Positions 41,895-50,280 of a DNA stretch of 64,000 nucleotides are shown piece by piece. Position numbers and translations under genes: made by a program. The stretch lies in assembly GCA_000380225.1 (NCBI GenBank), contig KB904821.1, positions 3,579,631 through 3,643,630 on the forward strand, in the 5' to 3' direction. Within the stretch, counting starts at the first letter, position 1; the number at the start of each line of letters is the position of its first letter. Under the pieces are notes generated by a model. That model searched no databases and was not told the DNA's origin. It was given only the letters and a program-made list of their open reading frames with translations. The DNA comes from a filamentous cyanobacterium ESFC-1. Its GTDB lineage: Bacteria; Cyanobacteriota; Cyanobacteriia; Cyanobacteriales; Spirulinaceae.

Positions 41895-43406
41895 ATGATC
41901 GGTAAACGCAAACAACGATTACAAACTCTCGATCGGGCCGCAATCTCGCTCATTGCCGTGTTATCGGTTCTGTTGGCGTTGTTAATCTGGAGTGGTAATG
42001 CCTGTTCGGGGTCGGATTGTTTGCTGCATTCGGGCCCCCGCGTTCGCAGTTTTAGCTGGCAAGATAAATCCATTAGCGCCGACGATCGCGCCTTTATTCT
42101 TACCTTTAGTCGTCCCATGGACAAGGCTAATGTGGAGAATAACTTGAAAATTGAGCCAGAATTACCCGGAAAGTTTAGCTGGGTGGGTCGCACGATGGCT
42201 TATACCCTAGATAAACCCGCACCTTATGGCACAGAGTACAGTTTAAGGCTACAAGGGGCGCGAGAGCAGTTTAGCGACGAAGAAAGTAAAGGGACGCTGA
42301 TACAACCCTTTGAAACGACTTTTACCAGTCGCGATCGCGCTTTTGTTTATGTTGGCGTAGAAGGAGAAGAACGGGGACGGTTGATTTTATTTAACTTAAC
42401 CCTAGACCAAAAAACCATCCTCACGCCGAAAAACCTAATCGTGACGGACTTTAAGCCTTATCCCAATCGCGCTTATATTTCCTTTTCAGCCCTAGATACC
42501 CGCGACGAAGACCCCAGTGTGGTCGAACAGCAAATTTATCGCGTGACCACGGGTTTTAATCCAGATGCGGCGGGCGATTTGGCCGAAGGTAGTATCGATT
42601 TGGTGGTGGATAACGACGAATATCGCAACCTTAGTTACGATCTCGCTCAAGATGGCGAAACTTTGGTCGTACAACGCATTAATCGCGCCGACCCCGCCGA
42701 TTTCAGCTTATGGGTTAAACATGGGGATGACGCGATCGAACCCCTCAATGATTTACCCAGTGGCGATTTTCTCATTGCTCCTGATAGTACCAGCGTGATT
42801 AGTTCCCAAGGGGAGGGGGTAGCGGTCTTTTCCCTTGAACCCCAAGACGAACCCCTCGATTTTCTACCGAAGTTTGGCAAGGTGCTGGATTTCAGTCGTG
42901 ATGGGACGGCAGCAGTCATGGTGGATTTTAACCAAAATGACCCAGATAAGCGCTATACACAATCTTTGTACTTTGTCAACAACCAAGGCAGTCAAGAAGA
43001 ATTAATTAACGTACCGGGGACAATTTTAGACTGCGAATTTAACCCTCCCACCACCAAGTTATACTGCTTGCTCACGGAGTTGATCCAAGGAGAGCAGTTT
43101 GTCGAACAGCCGTATCTCGCCTTAATTGACCTAGAAGCCGACGAAAGCGCCCCGATTGTCAAGTTACCCGATTATCAAGACATCAACATGAGTTTAGCGC
43201 CGGATGGCTTGGGTTTACTGTTCGATCAGGTCATGCTTGACCCCGATCCGATGGCAGAAGGATTGCTGCGAACCAGTTCGGGGAATGCGATCGCGTCGAG
43301 TCGGATTTGGCTACTTCTTACCACTTCGGTTATCCCCGACCAAGAAGCCCCCCCTCAGTTAGAAGAACTCCCGATGCGGGGTTTACGTCCCCAGTGGCTC
43401 CCTTAG
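41895..43406 (+). CDS. Ig-like (SbsA-type) domain protein with beta-propeller-like body
   Basis: This 503-residue protein has one N-terminal transmembrane anchor (residues 18-35, ISLIAVLSVLLALLIWSG) followed by a bacterial Ig-like (Big_5) domain with FILTFSRPMDKANVENNLKIEP and GTEYSLRLQGA. About 350 residues of beta repeats follow, reminiscent of TolB/WD-type propellers (YRNLSYDLAQDGETLVVQRI, VLDFSRDGTAAVMVDFNQND). It is probably surface- or periplasm-facing. I know no function for it. A terminator follows. Confidence 0.8.
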   Translation: MIGKRKQRLQTLDRAAISLIAVLSVLLALLIWSGNACSGSDCLLHSGPRVRSFSWQDKSISADDRAFILTFSRPMDKANVENNLKIEPELPGKFSWVGRTMAYTLDKPAPYGTEYSLRLQGAREQFSDEESKGTLIQPFETTFTSRDRAFVYVGVEGEERGRLILFNLTLDQKTILTPKNLIVTDFKPYPNRAYISFSALDTRDEDPSVVEQQIYRVTTGFNPDAAGDLAEGSIDLVVDNDEYRNLSYDLAQDGETLVVQRINRADPADFSLWVKHGDDAIEPLNDLPSGDFLIAPDSTSVISSQGEGVAVFSLEPQDEPLDFLPKFGKVLDFSRDGTAAVMVDFNQNDPDKRYTQSLYFVNNQGSQEELINVPGTILDCEFNPPTTKLYCLLTELIQGEQFVEQPYLALIDLEADESAPIVKLPDYQDINMSLAPDGLGLLFDQVMLDPDPMAEGLLRTSSGNAIASSRIWLLLTTSVIPDQEAPPQLEELPMRGLRPQWLP

Positions 43407-43408
43407 TA

Positions 43409-43571
43409 ATGTACAATTTACAATGTACAATTAATAATTAAACCTAAAATAAGGCAGCCTGGAAATTGATTTTCAGGCTGCTTGTTTTAGAGAAATTATT
43501 GTTGATATGGGATGAAGTTCAACTGACAATCATTGTAAATTGTCAATTATACATTGTACATTATTAATTAT
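43409..43571. repeat. Terminator flanked by inverted AT-rich repeats
   Basis: GCAGCCTG (43454-43461) and CAGGCTGC (43474-43481) form a terminator hairpin followed by TTGTTTT. Copies of an AT-rich repeat stand on each side in opposite orientation: ATGTACAATTTACAATGTAC (about 43410) and ACATTGTACATTATTAATTA (about 43551). The region separates two convergent genes. Confidence 0.7.
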
Positions 43572-44428
43572 CCGGGGAATTGGGAGAGAAACGCCTGAAT
43601 TTGGGGAGTTTGGAGGAATTGTTGGGCATCTCGTAACAAGCGATCGCCCCAGAGATTTTGCTCTAAAAAGTCCAACTCAGCGTATTTGCGATCGAGTTCT
43701 AACGCCGCTTCTCCCATTTTCAGGGCTTCTTGTTCTTGTCCCTGGATAAAACGAGCTACCGCGATCGCGAGTAGGGGTTCTGCGGCTTCGGGTTCGATAA
43801 CGATGGATTCTTCCCAATATTCAATGGCTTCGGCTATATTACCTTGCTCGTATTTGACCAAGCCAATATTATTCACTCCCGGCCAAAATTCCGCTTCTAA
43901 ATCCACTGCTTTTTCGTAAGCCGCGATCGCGTCGGGGTATTCTTGCAGCATTAAGTAAGAATTACCTAAGTCAAACAAGGCTTCGAGGGCTTCGGGTTCG
44001 TATTTCAGCCCCGCTTCAATTTCCTCGACGGCTTTGCGGTATTCCTCTTGTTGGAAATAAGCCGAACCCAACGTAAAGTAAATTCCCGCTTCTTCGGGTG
44101 CAATGCGTTGGGCTTTGAGCAGGGTTTCGATTCCCTTGTCAAAGTCCTCCTGCTGGACGTAGAGCGTCCCTAAAACGAACCAAGTTTCAAAGGCATCGGG
44201 GGCCAGTTGTACCGCTAATTCGGCTCGCGGTAACGCCAACTCGTACTGCTCGAAGCGTACCAGTTGAATCGCATCTTGAACGAGGGCAATTCCCTGTTCT
44301 TCGAGCATGGAGGATTCTAACTGGGGGGTATAGGGAAGGAGGGCTTGAGCCTTGGTTGGTAAAGCCACTCCCCACACCGACGCGATCGCCCCAATTGCCA
44401 CTAACCAATTTTTCGCTAAACTCGGCAC
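43568..44428 (-). CDS. Exported TPR-repeat protein
   Basis: This 286-residue protein has a signal peptide (MPSLAKNWLVAIGAIASVWG..., ending ALPTKAQA near 28) and about six TPR units (residues 40-240, for example AWFVLGTLYVQQEDFDKGIE-like and LFDLGNSYLMLQEYPDAIAA). The C-terminal NLWGDRLLRDAQQFLQTPQIQAFL block is conserved in a cyanobacterial TPR group. It probably acts as a scaffold in lumen or periplasm. Confidence 0.88.
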   Translation of the reverse strand: MPSLAKNWLVAIGAIASVWGVALPTKAQALLPYTPQLESSMLEEQGIALVQDAIQLVRFEQYELALPRAELAVQLAPDAFETWFVLGTLYVQQEDFDKGIETLLKAQRIAPEEAGIYFTLGSAYFQQEEYRKAVEEIEAGLKYEPEALEALFDLGNSYLMLQEYPDAIAAYEKAVDLEAEFWPGVNNIGLVKYEQGNIAEAIEYWEESIVIEPEAAEPLLAIAVARFIQGQEQEALKMGEAALELDRKYAELDFLEQNLWGDRLLRDAQQFLQTPQIQAFLSQFPG

Positions 44429-44525
44429 AATAGTTGCCTCTACTCTCTCAACACACTAATAAAATACTGCTTTCCAAGATAACGCGATTCGTCAGGGAAA
44501 CGTCTGCACTTCAGCCAACAGATTT

Positions 44526-46016
44526 TCAAGTTTCGCGGCCAATGTGAATATCGCGGACACGAACAGGAACGCAAGCATGGGTCATTTGAGCAATTTGTAG
44601 GGGTTCCCCTTTACCGCACATATTGGTTCCGCCTTGCTCTAGCTCCGATTCTGGGCCAATCGCATCGACTTTGTTCCAAAATTCGGTCGTCATGGCGTGA
44701 TAGGTCACATTTTTGAGCATTCCCACCACTTTACCGTTTTTCACTTGCCAAAAGGCATCACCCCCAAACTGGAAGTTACGCCGTTGTTGGTCAATGGAAA
44801 AGCTGCCCACACCGTCAATTAAAATACCATCTTCAGTATCGGCAATCATTTGGTCTAAAGTCGCAGTATGACTTCCTCCGGGTTTCCCCGGTTCTAAACC
44901 CAGATTGGGAATGCGTACCATCGGCACACTTGACCAACTATCAGCAAAGGCACAACCGTTGCTGCGACTGCGGCCTAAGCGATGAGCGGTTTCGCGATCG
45001 CACAGATAATCAACCAAAACCCCATCTTTAACCACATACCATTTTTGCGCCTTCACCCCCTCGTCATCGTAGCCCATGGTACTGCGTCCCCCAACTTGGG
45101 TGCGATCGGCCACAAAGTTGACCCAAGGGGCTGCATATTGGAGCTTGTTTAAGTTATCCGTTGTTGCAAAGCTTGTTCCGGCAAAATTAGCTTCATATCC
45201 ATAAACCCGGTCTAATTCCGTAGGATGTCCGACAGATTCGTGAATCGGGAGATAGAGATTACTGGGTTTAAGAATCAGGGTTGTAGTGACTCCAGAAGGG
45301 CTTTCTAGGGCGTTTACCTTCTCAATGGCTTCTGTAGCTACCCGGTCAACATTAGCCAGTAAATCGGCTTTATCGATGTGTTTGTAGCCTTTGTTGAGGG
45401 GAGGACGTTCGTAACCGCGATTTTGTGCGTCTCCGTTGGCGATCGCGGTACAACTATAACCAGGGTAACTGCGATACAGGGTTTGCTCAATCATTGACCC
45501 CACGGTAGAGGCAAATAATTTGTCTTCGCGGTTGAAACTCAGGTAAGAAAAGGCTTTTTTAATGCCTTTATCTTCATAACTTAGTAATTTGTCGTTAATG
45601 CTTAATAATAATTCCGCTTTCTCGGCAATAGGGATGTCAAACGGATCGATTTCAATGGGTGTGGTGTAACTATCTTGATAGGCTTCGACGGGAACTAAAC
45701 GCACCGGATTGTGTTGCGTCAAACGGCTTCCCTTCGCTGTTTCCACCGCTTGCTGGACGATGCGTTGCACTTCTGCGGGGGTTTGTCGGGGACTCGCTGC
45801 AAACCCCCAAGCCCCATCGAGTAATACCCGCACCCCAAACCCGGAACTGGTGTTGTCGGCTAGGGTAGAAAGGGAGCGATCGCGAGCGATGAATCTTTGA
45901 GTGCGATCGCGACATATCCGAATATCGCCATATTCACACCCCGCTTGACGAATCAAGTCAATCGCGAGGGCTGCAAGTTCTTGGGCTGTGGTGGGCTTGC
46001 TCGGTGTTTGTACCAT
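44526..46016 (-). CDS. TldD/PmbA family metalloprotease
   Basis: This 496-residue protein has the HExxxH zinc motif as HESVGHPTE near residue 265, with the conserved GYEANFAGTSFA and GGRSTMGYDDEG segments, CGKGEPLQIAQ near the end and the N-terminal FGVRVLLDGAWGFAAS. In other bacteria TldD and TldE form a heterodimer that degrades unfolded peptides and matures modified peptides. The metal ligands are intact, so this is the TldD-like catalytic type. Its partner is not in the window. Confidence 0.93.
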   Translation of the reverse strand: MVQTPSKPTTAQELAALAIDLIRQAGCEYGDIRICRDRTQRFIARDRSLSTLADNTSSGFGVRVLLDGAWGFAASPRQTPAEVQRIVQQAVETAKGSRLTQHNPVRLVPVEAYQDSYTTPIEIDPFDIPIAEKAELLLSINDKLLSYEDKGIKKAFSYLSFNREDKLFASTVGSMIEQTLYRSYPGYSCTAIANGDAQNRGYERPPLNKGYKHIDKADLLANVDRVATEAIEKVNALESPSGVTTTLILKPSNLYLPIHESVGHPTELDRVYGYEANFAGTSFATTDNLNKLQYAAPWVNFVADRTQVGGRSTMGYDDEGVKAQKWYVVKDGVLVDYLCDRETAHRLGRSRSNGCAFADSWSSVPMVRIPNLGLEPGKPGGSHTATLDQMIADTEDGILIDGVGSFSIDQQRRNFQFGGDAFWQVKNGKVVGMLKNVTYHAMTTEFWNKVDAIGPESELEQGGTNMCGKGEPLQIAQMTHACVPVRVRDIHIGRET

Positions 46017-46153
46017 AATAAATAGTTTTTGTTATCAGAGGTAGATTCTTTCTATTTTGCCGAATCTTTCTGAGTTTGGATATAGCAATTTCTCGGATTT
46101 ACCAAACTCACGACAACAACCCATACTCAAAAAAGCGATCGCGAAAACACATC

Positions 46154-46744
46154 ATGACGCAAACAACCCTTAACCCCAAATCCCACGACCAACACATCAT
46201 CTATTCTGGCATTACCTGGCAACAATTCAAACTGATTCAAGCCGGTTTTGCCGAATCTTCTGCCATTCATCTTTATTACTACAACAATACTATTGAAATT
46301 CTCATGCCGGGACGCGAACATGAGTTTTTTAAAAGCATCATCGGAATGCTAATCGAACTATTTTGTCTGCAAAAAAACATCGAATTTGAACCCCTGGGGT
46401 CTACCACCCAAGAAAGCCCTGAAATTGCCTCAGCCGAACCCGATGAGTCCTACTGTTTCAGCGCATCTAAGCCAATTCCCGACCTAGTTACTGAAGTTAT
46501 TTTTACCAGTGGAAGTCCCAACAAACTACAGCGTTACCAAGCCCTAGAAATCCCCGAAGTTTGGTTTTGGCAAGATGGCGTTTTCAGTTTATATCATCTC
46601 CAAAATAATCACTACGAAATCATTTCCCGCAGCCAAATTCCCGAACTCACAGCGTTAGACATCGACTTACTAACTCGCTGCGTCTTGATGGCGCAAACCT
46701 CGCGACTAGAAGCTGCGAAAACCTTTCGGAGCGCTTTAGAATGA
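46154..46744 (+). CDS. Uma2 family endonuclease (DUF820)
   Basis: This 196-residue protein has the PD-(D/E)XK-like fold of the Uma2 family, which is greatly expanded in cyanobacteria. The segments HEFFKSIIGMLIELFC, EPDESYCF, PDLVTEVIFTSGSPNKLQRYQ and IPEVWFWQDGVFSLYHL correspond to the family core, with an acidic residue pair (D/E) and K in the active-site region. Function is uncertain; some are mobile-element or defence related. It lies 100 bp upstream of the ATPase/TOPRIM pair. The ATG at 46154 is preferred over an upstream TTG. Confidence 0.88.
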   Translation: MTQTTLNPKSHDQHIIYSGITWQQFKLIQAGFAESSAIHLYYYNNTIEILMPGREHEFFKSIIGMLIELFCLQKNIEFEPLGSTTQESPEIASAEPDESYCFSASKPIPDLVTEVIFTSGSPNKLQRYQALEIPEVWFWQDGVFSLYHLQNNHYEIISRSQIPELTALDIDLLTRCVLMAQTSRLEAAKTFRSALE

Positions 46745-46843
46745 TTTATATTATCCTCGTTCCTTTGTTCTACCAAGAGACGTAAAAACTAGACTCTGCC
46801 TCAATTAAACTTAAAAAACATTATTTAAATCAAAAGTAAAACC

Positions 46844-48223
46844 ATGAAAATAACTCGCATTCGCGTCCCAGAGTTTCGCGCCCTCAAAAATATTGATATC
46901 ACCTTTGAACCCGATTTTACTCCCAATATTTTTCCGCTTGCCAGCCTCAACGGTGGTGGCAAAAGCACTTTATTACAGCTCGTTTTTATTTTGTTGAAAA
47001 GCCTCGATGCTAATTCAGAGAAAAAAAATATAAAATACATAGAGAATTTATTTGATTTTTTCAGTTATCCAATAATTGTTCAGGGTAGTAGAGTAATAGC
47101 TCAATTAAACATTGAAGATGAATTAGTAGAATATGATATGGAATTTACATTCCATGTTGGTAAGTCTATAAAATCTGAAGATGGTAATTATTTAAAATTT
47201 TCACCAACACATTACTATGAGTATGACTTTTCTATTTTTCAGCAAAAAATAGAAATTCAAAATAAAATAGACAAAACATTACAATTAAAAGAAAAAAAAA
47301 TACAAGAACAAGAAAATTTGAAGTCTGCAATGTTGTCAAATCCTATTGATATAAAAAATATCAATAAACATCTCAACAAATTAATAACAGAACAAACGGA
47401 AATTTTACTTAAAGAAAATGTGCTACGACAAAAGCTATATGAACAAAAAGATGTGCTTATTATTGCATACTTTAGCAAAGATGATTTTTTAAATATTTTA
47501 ACTTGTAAGCTGTCTATAAAATCAAAAACTCCTAAAAGTATTAATATTAATATAGATGATAGTCTTGGCAAAATAGCTAAAAATATATTTCTTACAATGC
47601 CGTCAACACAACCTATTTTGTTTTTGGATCGCCATCAAAAAGAAATGCTTTTTCAAGATCGCTTTGATGAATATCAATTATCTCTCAAAGAAGCCAAAAA
47701 ATATTTACAAGGATTCTTTACTTATAGCTTTTTACCAGTTAATTTAATACAATCGTTCTTTGATAAAGTTTTTAACCTCGATATTCAGCAAGCAATTGAA
47801 ACAAAAGGAGAATATGGAAACCAATACAAGCAACTGATCGAGCAGATGAATTGCGTTTTGGAGAATAAGATTGTAAACATTTCTCCAGATCGCAAAACTA
47901 TTAATTTTGAAATGGAAGATGAAAATGGAAATACAAGAAAACTTTATCCCGAAGACTTGAGTCATGGAGAATTAAAACGACTGAGTATTTATCTGTGGCT
48001 CAAGTATTATGATATAAAAGATGCAGTGGTTTTAATGGATGAGATTGAAATCGCGTTTCATCCCGATTGGCAATACCAAATTATTCGCGATTTACAAGAA
48101 TGGGGTGCAAGTAATCAATATATTCTCGCGACTCATTCCTATGAACTTTGTCAGGCTTTAACCCCTGCTCACGTTAAAGAAATTAGTCCCAATTTGTTAC
48201 CTTCCCAGGAGAATGAGTCTTAA
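46844..48223 (+). CDS. AAA/ABC-type ATPase of a putative defence pair
   Basis: This 459-residue SMC/OLD-like ATPase has a Walker A at residues 36-42 (NGGGKST) and a lysine-rich coiled-coil insert at about 130-205. The signature-like LSHGELKRLSIYLWLKY, Walker B AVVLMDEIEIAFHPD and H-switch ILATHSYE lie in the last quarter. This layout (AAA_15/AAA_21) is that of the ATPase subunits of PARIS, OLD and retron-type anti-phage systems. It overlaps the next gene by 11 bp. The central part is very AT-rich with no HIP1 sites, unlike most neighbours. Calling it defence is an inference from architecture. Confidence 0.85.
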   Translation: MKITRIRVPEFRALKNIDITFEPDFTPNIFPLASLNGGGKSTLLQLVFILLKSLDANSEKKNIKYIENLFDFFSYPIIVQGSRVIAQLNIEDELVEYDMEFTFHVGKSIKSEDGNYLKFSPTHYYEYDFSIFQQKIEIQNKIDKTLQLKEKKIQEQENLKSAMLSNPIDIKNINKHLNKLITEQTEILLKENVLRQKLYEQKDVLIIAYFSKDDFLNILTCKLSIKSKTPKSININIDDSLGKIAKNIFLTMPSTQPILFLDRHQKEMLFQDRFDEYQLSLKEAKKYLQGFFTYSFLPVNLIQSFFDKVFNLDIQQAIETKGEYGNQYKQLIEQMNCVLENKIVNISPDRKTINFEMEDENGNTRKLYPEDLSHGELKRLSIYLWLKYYDIKDAVVLMDEIEIAFHPDWQYQIIRDLQEWGASNQYILATHSYELCQALTPAHVKEISPNLLPSQENES

Positions 48224-49148
48224 TTCTGAAGAACTAGATCGGCATTGTCACAATATTTTAAACTCTCGCCGCGCTCTCAGCAAAATTGTAATATTATGTG
48301 AAGGACAAATACCATCCAAGACTAGGCGATCGCCTCAAGCTTATGGCAGGATGGAACAAATGCCAGACTCTAACTTTTATAAGGCTTGTATTCCTCACTG
48401 GTGGAAACAAAGCAAACCAGAATTTTTCAATTGTGGCGATCGCACAGATGTTATTAATACTTACTTTCGCTTAATTGAACTCAATAAAACCGAACAACCT
48501 ACTTATTTAGATTCTAATAAACTTTTTGCAATTATCGATTTAGACAGCAATCAAGCTAAATTACAAACTGATTATTCATTTGTTTCCACAGAAGCGATAT
48601 ATTACGATCTTTATCACCAGCATCAAATTAATCGCGATCGCATCGATAATCATCGCATTTGGGTGACAGGATTGATTCACAAAGAAGCTTATTTTCTGCT
48701 TCCAGAGTTACAAGAGTTTTTCAATAATGAATGGCAACTCGAACCTCAGTATAAAAGTAAATCTGTAATTCTGAATGATATTTACAAAGATATGGTAAAC
48801 GATATCGTGGGCGATCGCGATTTAGGGCAAAACTTTCAAAGCACAGTTAAACGTATCGAACACGATACAAGTTTAGATTGTACAACAGTAGAAACATTAC
48901 AAAAAACGTTTCAATCTGAACTAAGCAGTCGTTCAGAGATTTCTATGCTTATTCGGAGTCTGTTCGCAGTGAAAAGAGTCAAACCCTATTGGAAACAAAT
49001 AGACTCTCCCGATCATTGGACAAGTTCAATTAGTAACTTTTACGATCAACTTTCTCTACAAATTGCTCGCTTTTATTCTTATCAAACCGATGACAGTTAC
49101 AATCACTTATCTTGTTTATTTTTAAGGCTAAATCGACGATTTTATTAA
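48213..49148 (+). CDS. TOPRIM/DUF4435-like effector of a putative defence pair
   Basis: This 311-residue protein has TOPRIM-like features: KIVILCEGQ with Glu30, FAIIDLDSNQ with the DxD pair Asp109/Asp111, and VTGLIHKEAYFLLPELQEFF with His156/Glu158, which matches the TDxHxxE-type element of DUF4435-like proteins. The middle also shows SNFYKACIPHWW...FFNCGDRTDVINTYF, typical of the helical part after the first strand. TOPRIM domains in such pairs act as nucleases. It overlaps the ATPase by 11 bp (ATGAGTCTTAA) and must be cotranslated. Assignment rests on motifs; family membership is unverified. Confidence 0.75.
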   Translation: MSLNSEELDRHCHNILNSRRALSKIVILCEGQIPSKTRRSPQAYGRMEQMPDSNFYKACIPHWWKQSKPEFFNCGDRTDVINTYFRLIELNKTEQPTYLDSNKLFAIIDLDSNQAKLQTDYSFVSTEAIYYDLYHQHQINRDRIDNHRIWVTGLIHKEAYFLLPELQEFFNNEWQLEPQYKSKSVILNDIYKDMVNDIVGDRDLGQNFQSTVKRIEHDTSLDCTTVETLQKTFQSELSSRSEISMLIRSLFAVKRVKPYWKQIDSPDHWTSSISNFYDQLSLQIARFYSYQTDDSYNHLSCLFLRLNRRFY

Positions 49149-49167
49149 TATTAAATCGTGGGGGTTA

Positions 49168-49232
49168 AGAACCCCGGTTTCTAGCGTGAAATTATAACTT
49201 TATCGGGTAAGCGAATAAGAAACCAGGGTTCT
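49168..49232. terminator. Inverted repeat between convergent genes, possible bidirectional terminator
   Basis: AGAACCCCGGTTTCT (49168-49182) and AGAAACCAGGGTTCT (49218-49232) pair at 14 of 15 positions around a 35-base loop. The region lies between the convergent TOPRIM and CcdA-like genes. There is no long T-run, so it may instead be a dispersed repeat. Confidence 0.5.
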
Positions 49233-49244
49233 GAAGTATTGCCA

Positions 49245-50102
49245 TTATCCTACCGTCCATAATGCCCACAACCAACGAATCCCTGTGGCAAAATAAAACG
49301 TCCCCACAAAGATTAAAAGGACGCTGCTAACGCGCAGAATTGCGTTACTATACTTGATGAAACTGCGGGTTTGTTTGGCGAGTCCGGCGAATAAACTGGC
49401 GAGGAAAATGACCATAGTGTAACCGATCGCGTAACTCATCATCGTGACGCTACTATACAACGCTGAACCCATTTCTCCTGCCATTAGGAGGACGGTAAAC
49501 ATTACGGGACTGCTGCAAGGGGAACTCACAAAGGCGAAGGTCAAACCGACTCCATAAGGCCCCAAAACGGGCAGGGAAAAGTTAGTTTGGGGGAGGGGGA
49601 GACGAATGATATTGAGCAGCGTCAAGGCCATTAAGACCACAATAATACCGATCGCGACTTGGATAAAACCGCGATATTGAGCGAAAACCGCAACGGCCAA
49701 ACCGGAAAATAAGCCCAATAAGCTGTAAGTTGTCGCGACACCGAGGACGAAACTTCCGGCTTTGATCAGGGCATCTTTGCGGGATGTAATGTCTCTTGTG
49801 CCAATGTAACCGAGATTAATCGGGAGTAATCCTAAGACGCAAGGGGAAATACTGGCAATTAAGCCGCCTAAAAAGGCAAAAGGGATGAGAATCAAAGGCG
49901 AATTTAAGCCGCGATCGCTCAACCAAGTGTGATATTGCTCGTCAATACCGTACACCACATTGTTAAACGGATCGCTGAATGCCGCCCAATTTACCCCTGA
50001 TAGGGCGATCGCGATGAGCATTGTCCCGCCCAATATCAGCCAGAAACGCCACTGGCGCGATGTTTTTGAACTTTTTGCCGAAATCTTACTAGAACGTGCC
50101 AT
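49245..50102 (-). CDS. CcdA/DsbD-like thiol-transfer membrane protein
   Basis: This 285-residue protein has a cytoplasmic N-terminal tail, about seven transmembrane helices and the two conserved cysteine motifs: SPCVLGLLPINLGYIG near residue 86 and SSPCSSPVMFTVLL near 195. These carry electrons across the membrane from cytoplasmic thioredoxin. In cyanobacteria CcdA serves cytochrome c/f maturation and lumenal disulfide handling. It lies 175 bp downstream of the thioredoxin-like lipoprotein gene on the same strand. The 60 bases before the ATG are almost pure pyrimidine on the coding strand, with no Shine-Dalgarno sequence. Confidence 0.88.
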   Translation of the reverse strand: MARSSKISAKSSKTSRQWRFWLILGGTMLIAIALSGVNWAAFSDPFNNVVYGIDEQYHTWLSDRGLNSPLILIPFAFLGGLIASISPCVLGLLPINLGYIGTRDITSRKDALIKAGSFVLGVATTYSLLGLFSGLAVAVFAQYRGFIQVAIGIIVVLMALTLLNIIRLPLPQTNFSLPVLGPYGVGLTFAFVSSPCSSPVMFTVLLMAGEMGSALYSSVTMMSYAIGYTMVIFLASLFAGLAKQTRSFIKYSNAILRVSSVLLIFVGTFYFATGIRWLWALWTVG

Positions 50103-50165
50103 GAGGAGTTAGGAGGGAGAGGGGGAGGAGTGGGAGGAGTGGGAAGAGGGGGAGGAGTGGGAAGA
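50103..50165. repeat. 63-bp purine tract upstream of the CcdA-like gene
   Basis: GGAGGAGTGGGA-type units repeat with almost only A/G on the plus strand (few T). The tract directly precedes the minus-strand start codon. A shorter similar stretch (GGGGGAGGAGTGGGAAGAAA) lies at about 11326. Confidence 0.8.
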
Positions 50166-50169
50166 AATT

Positions 50170-50280
50170 ACCAATTACCAATTACCAATTACCAATTAAG
50201 GATTCTGGTAATAACCAATAACCAATAACCAATAACCAATAACTAACAACCAACAACAAACAACCAACAACCAACAACTA
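50170..50280. repeat. STRR heptamers (ACCAATT, CCAATAA, CCAACAA)
   Basis: Four ACCAATT units are followed by an AAGGATTCTGGTA spacer and about ten CCAATAA/CCAACAA-type units that end at the stop codon of the thioredoxin-like gene. Confidence 0.85.
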
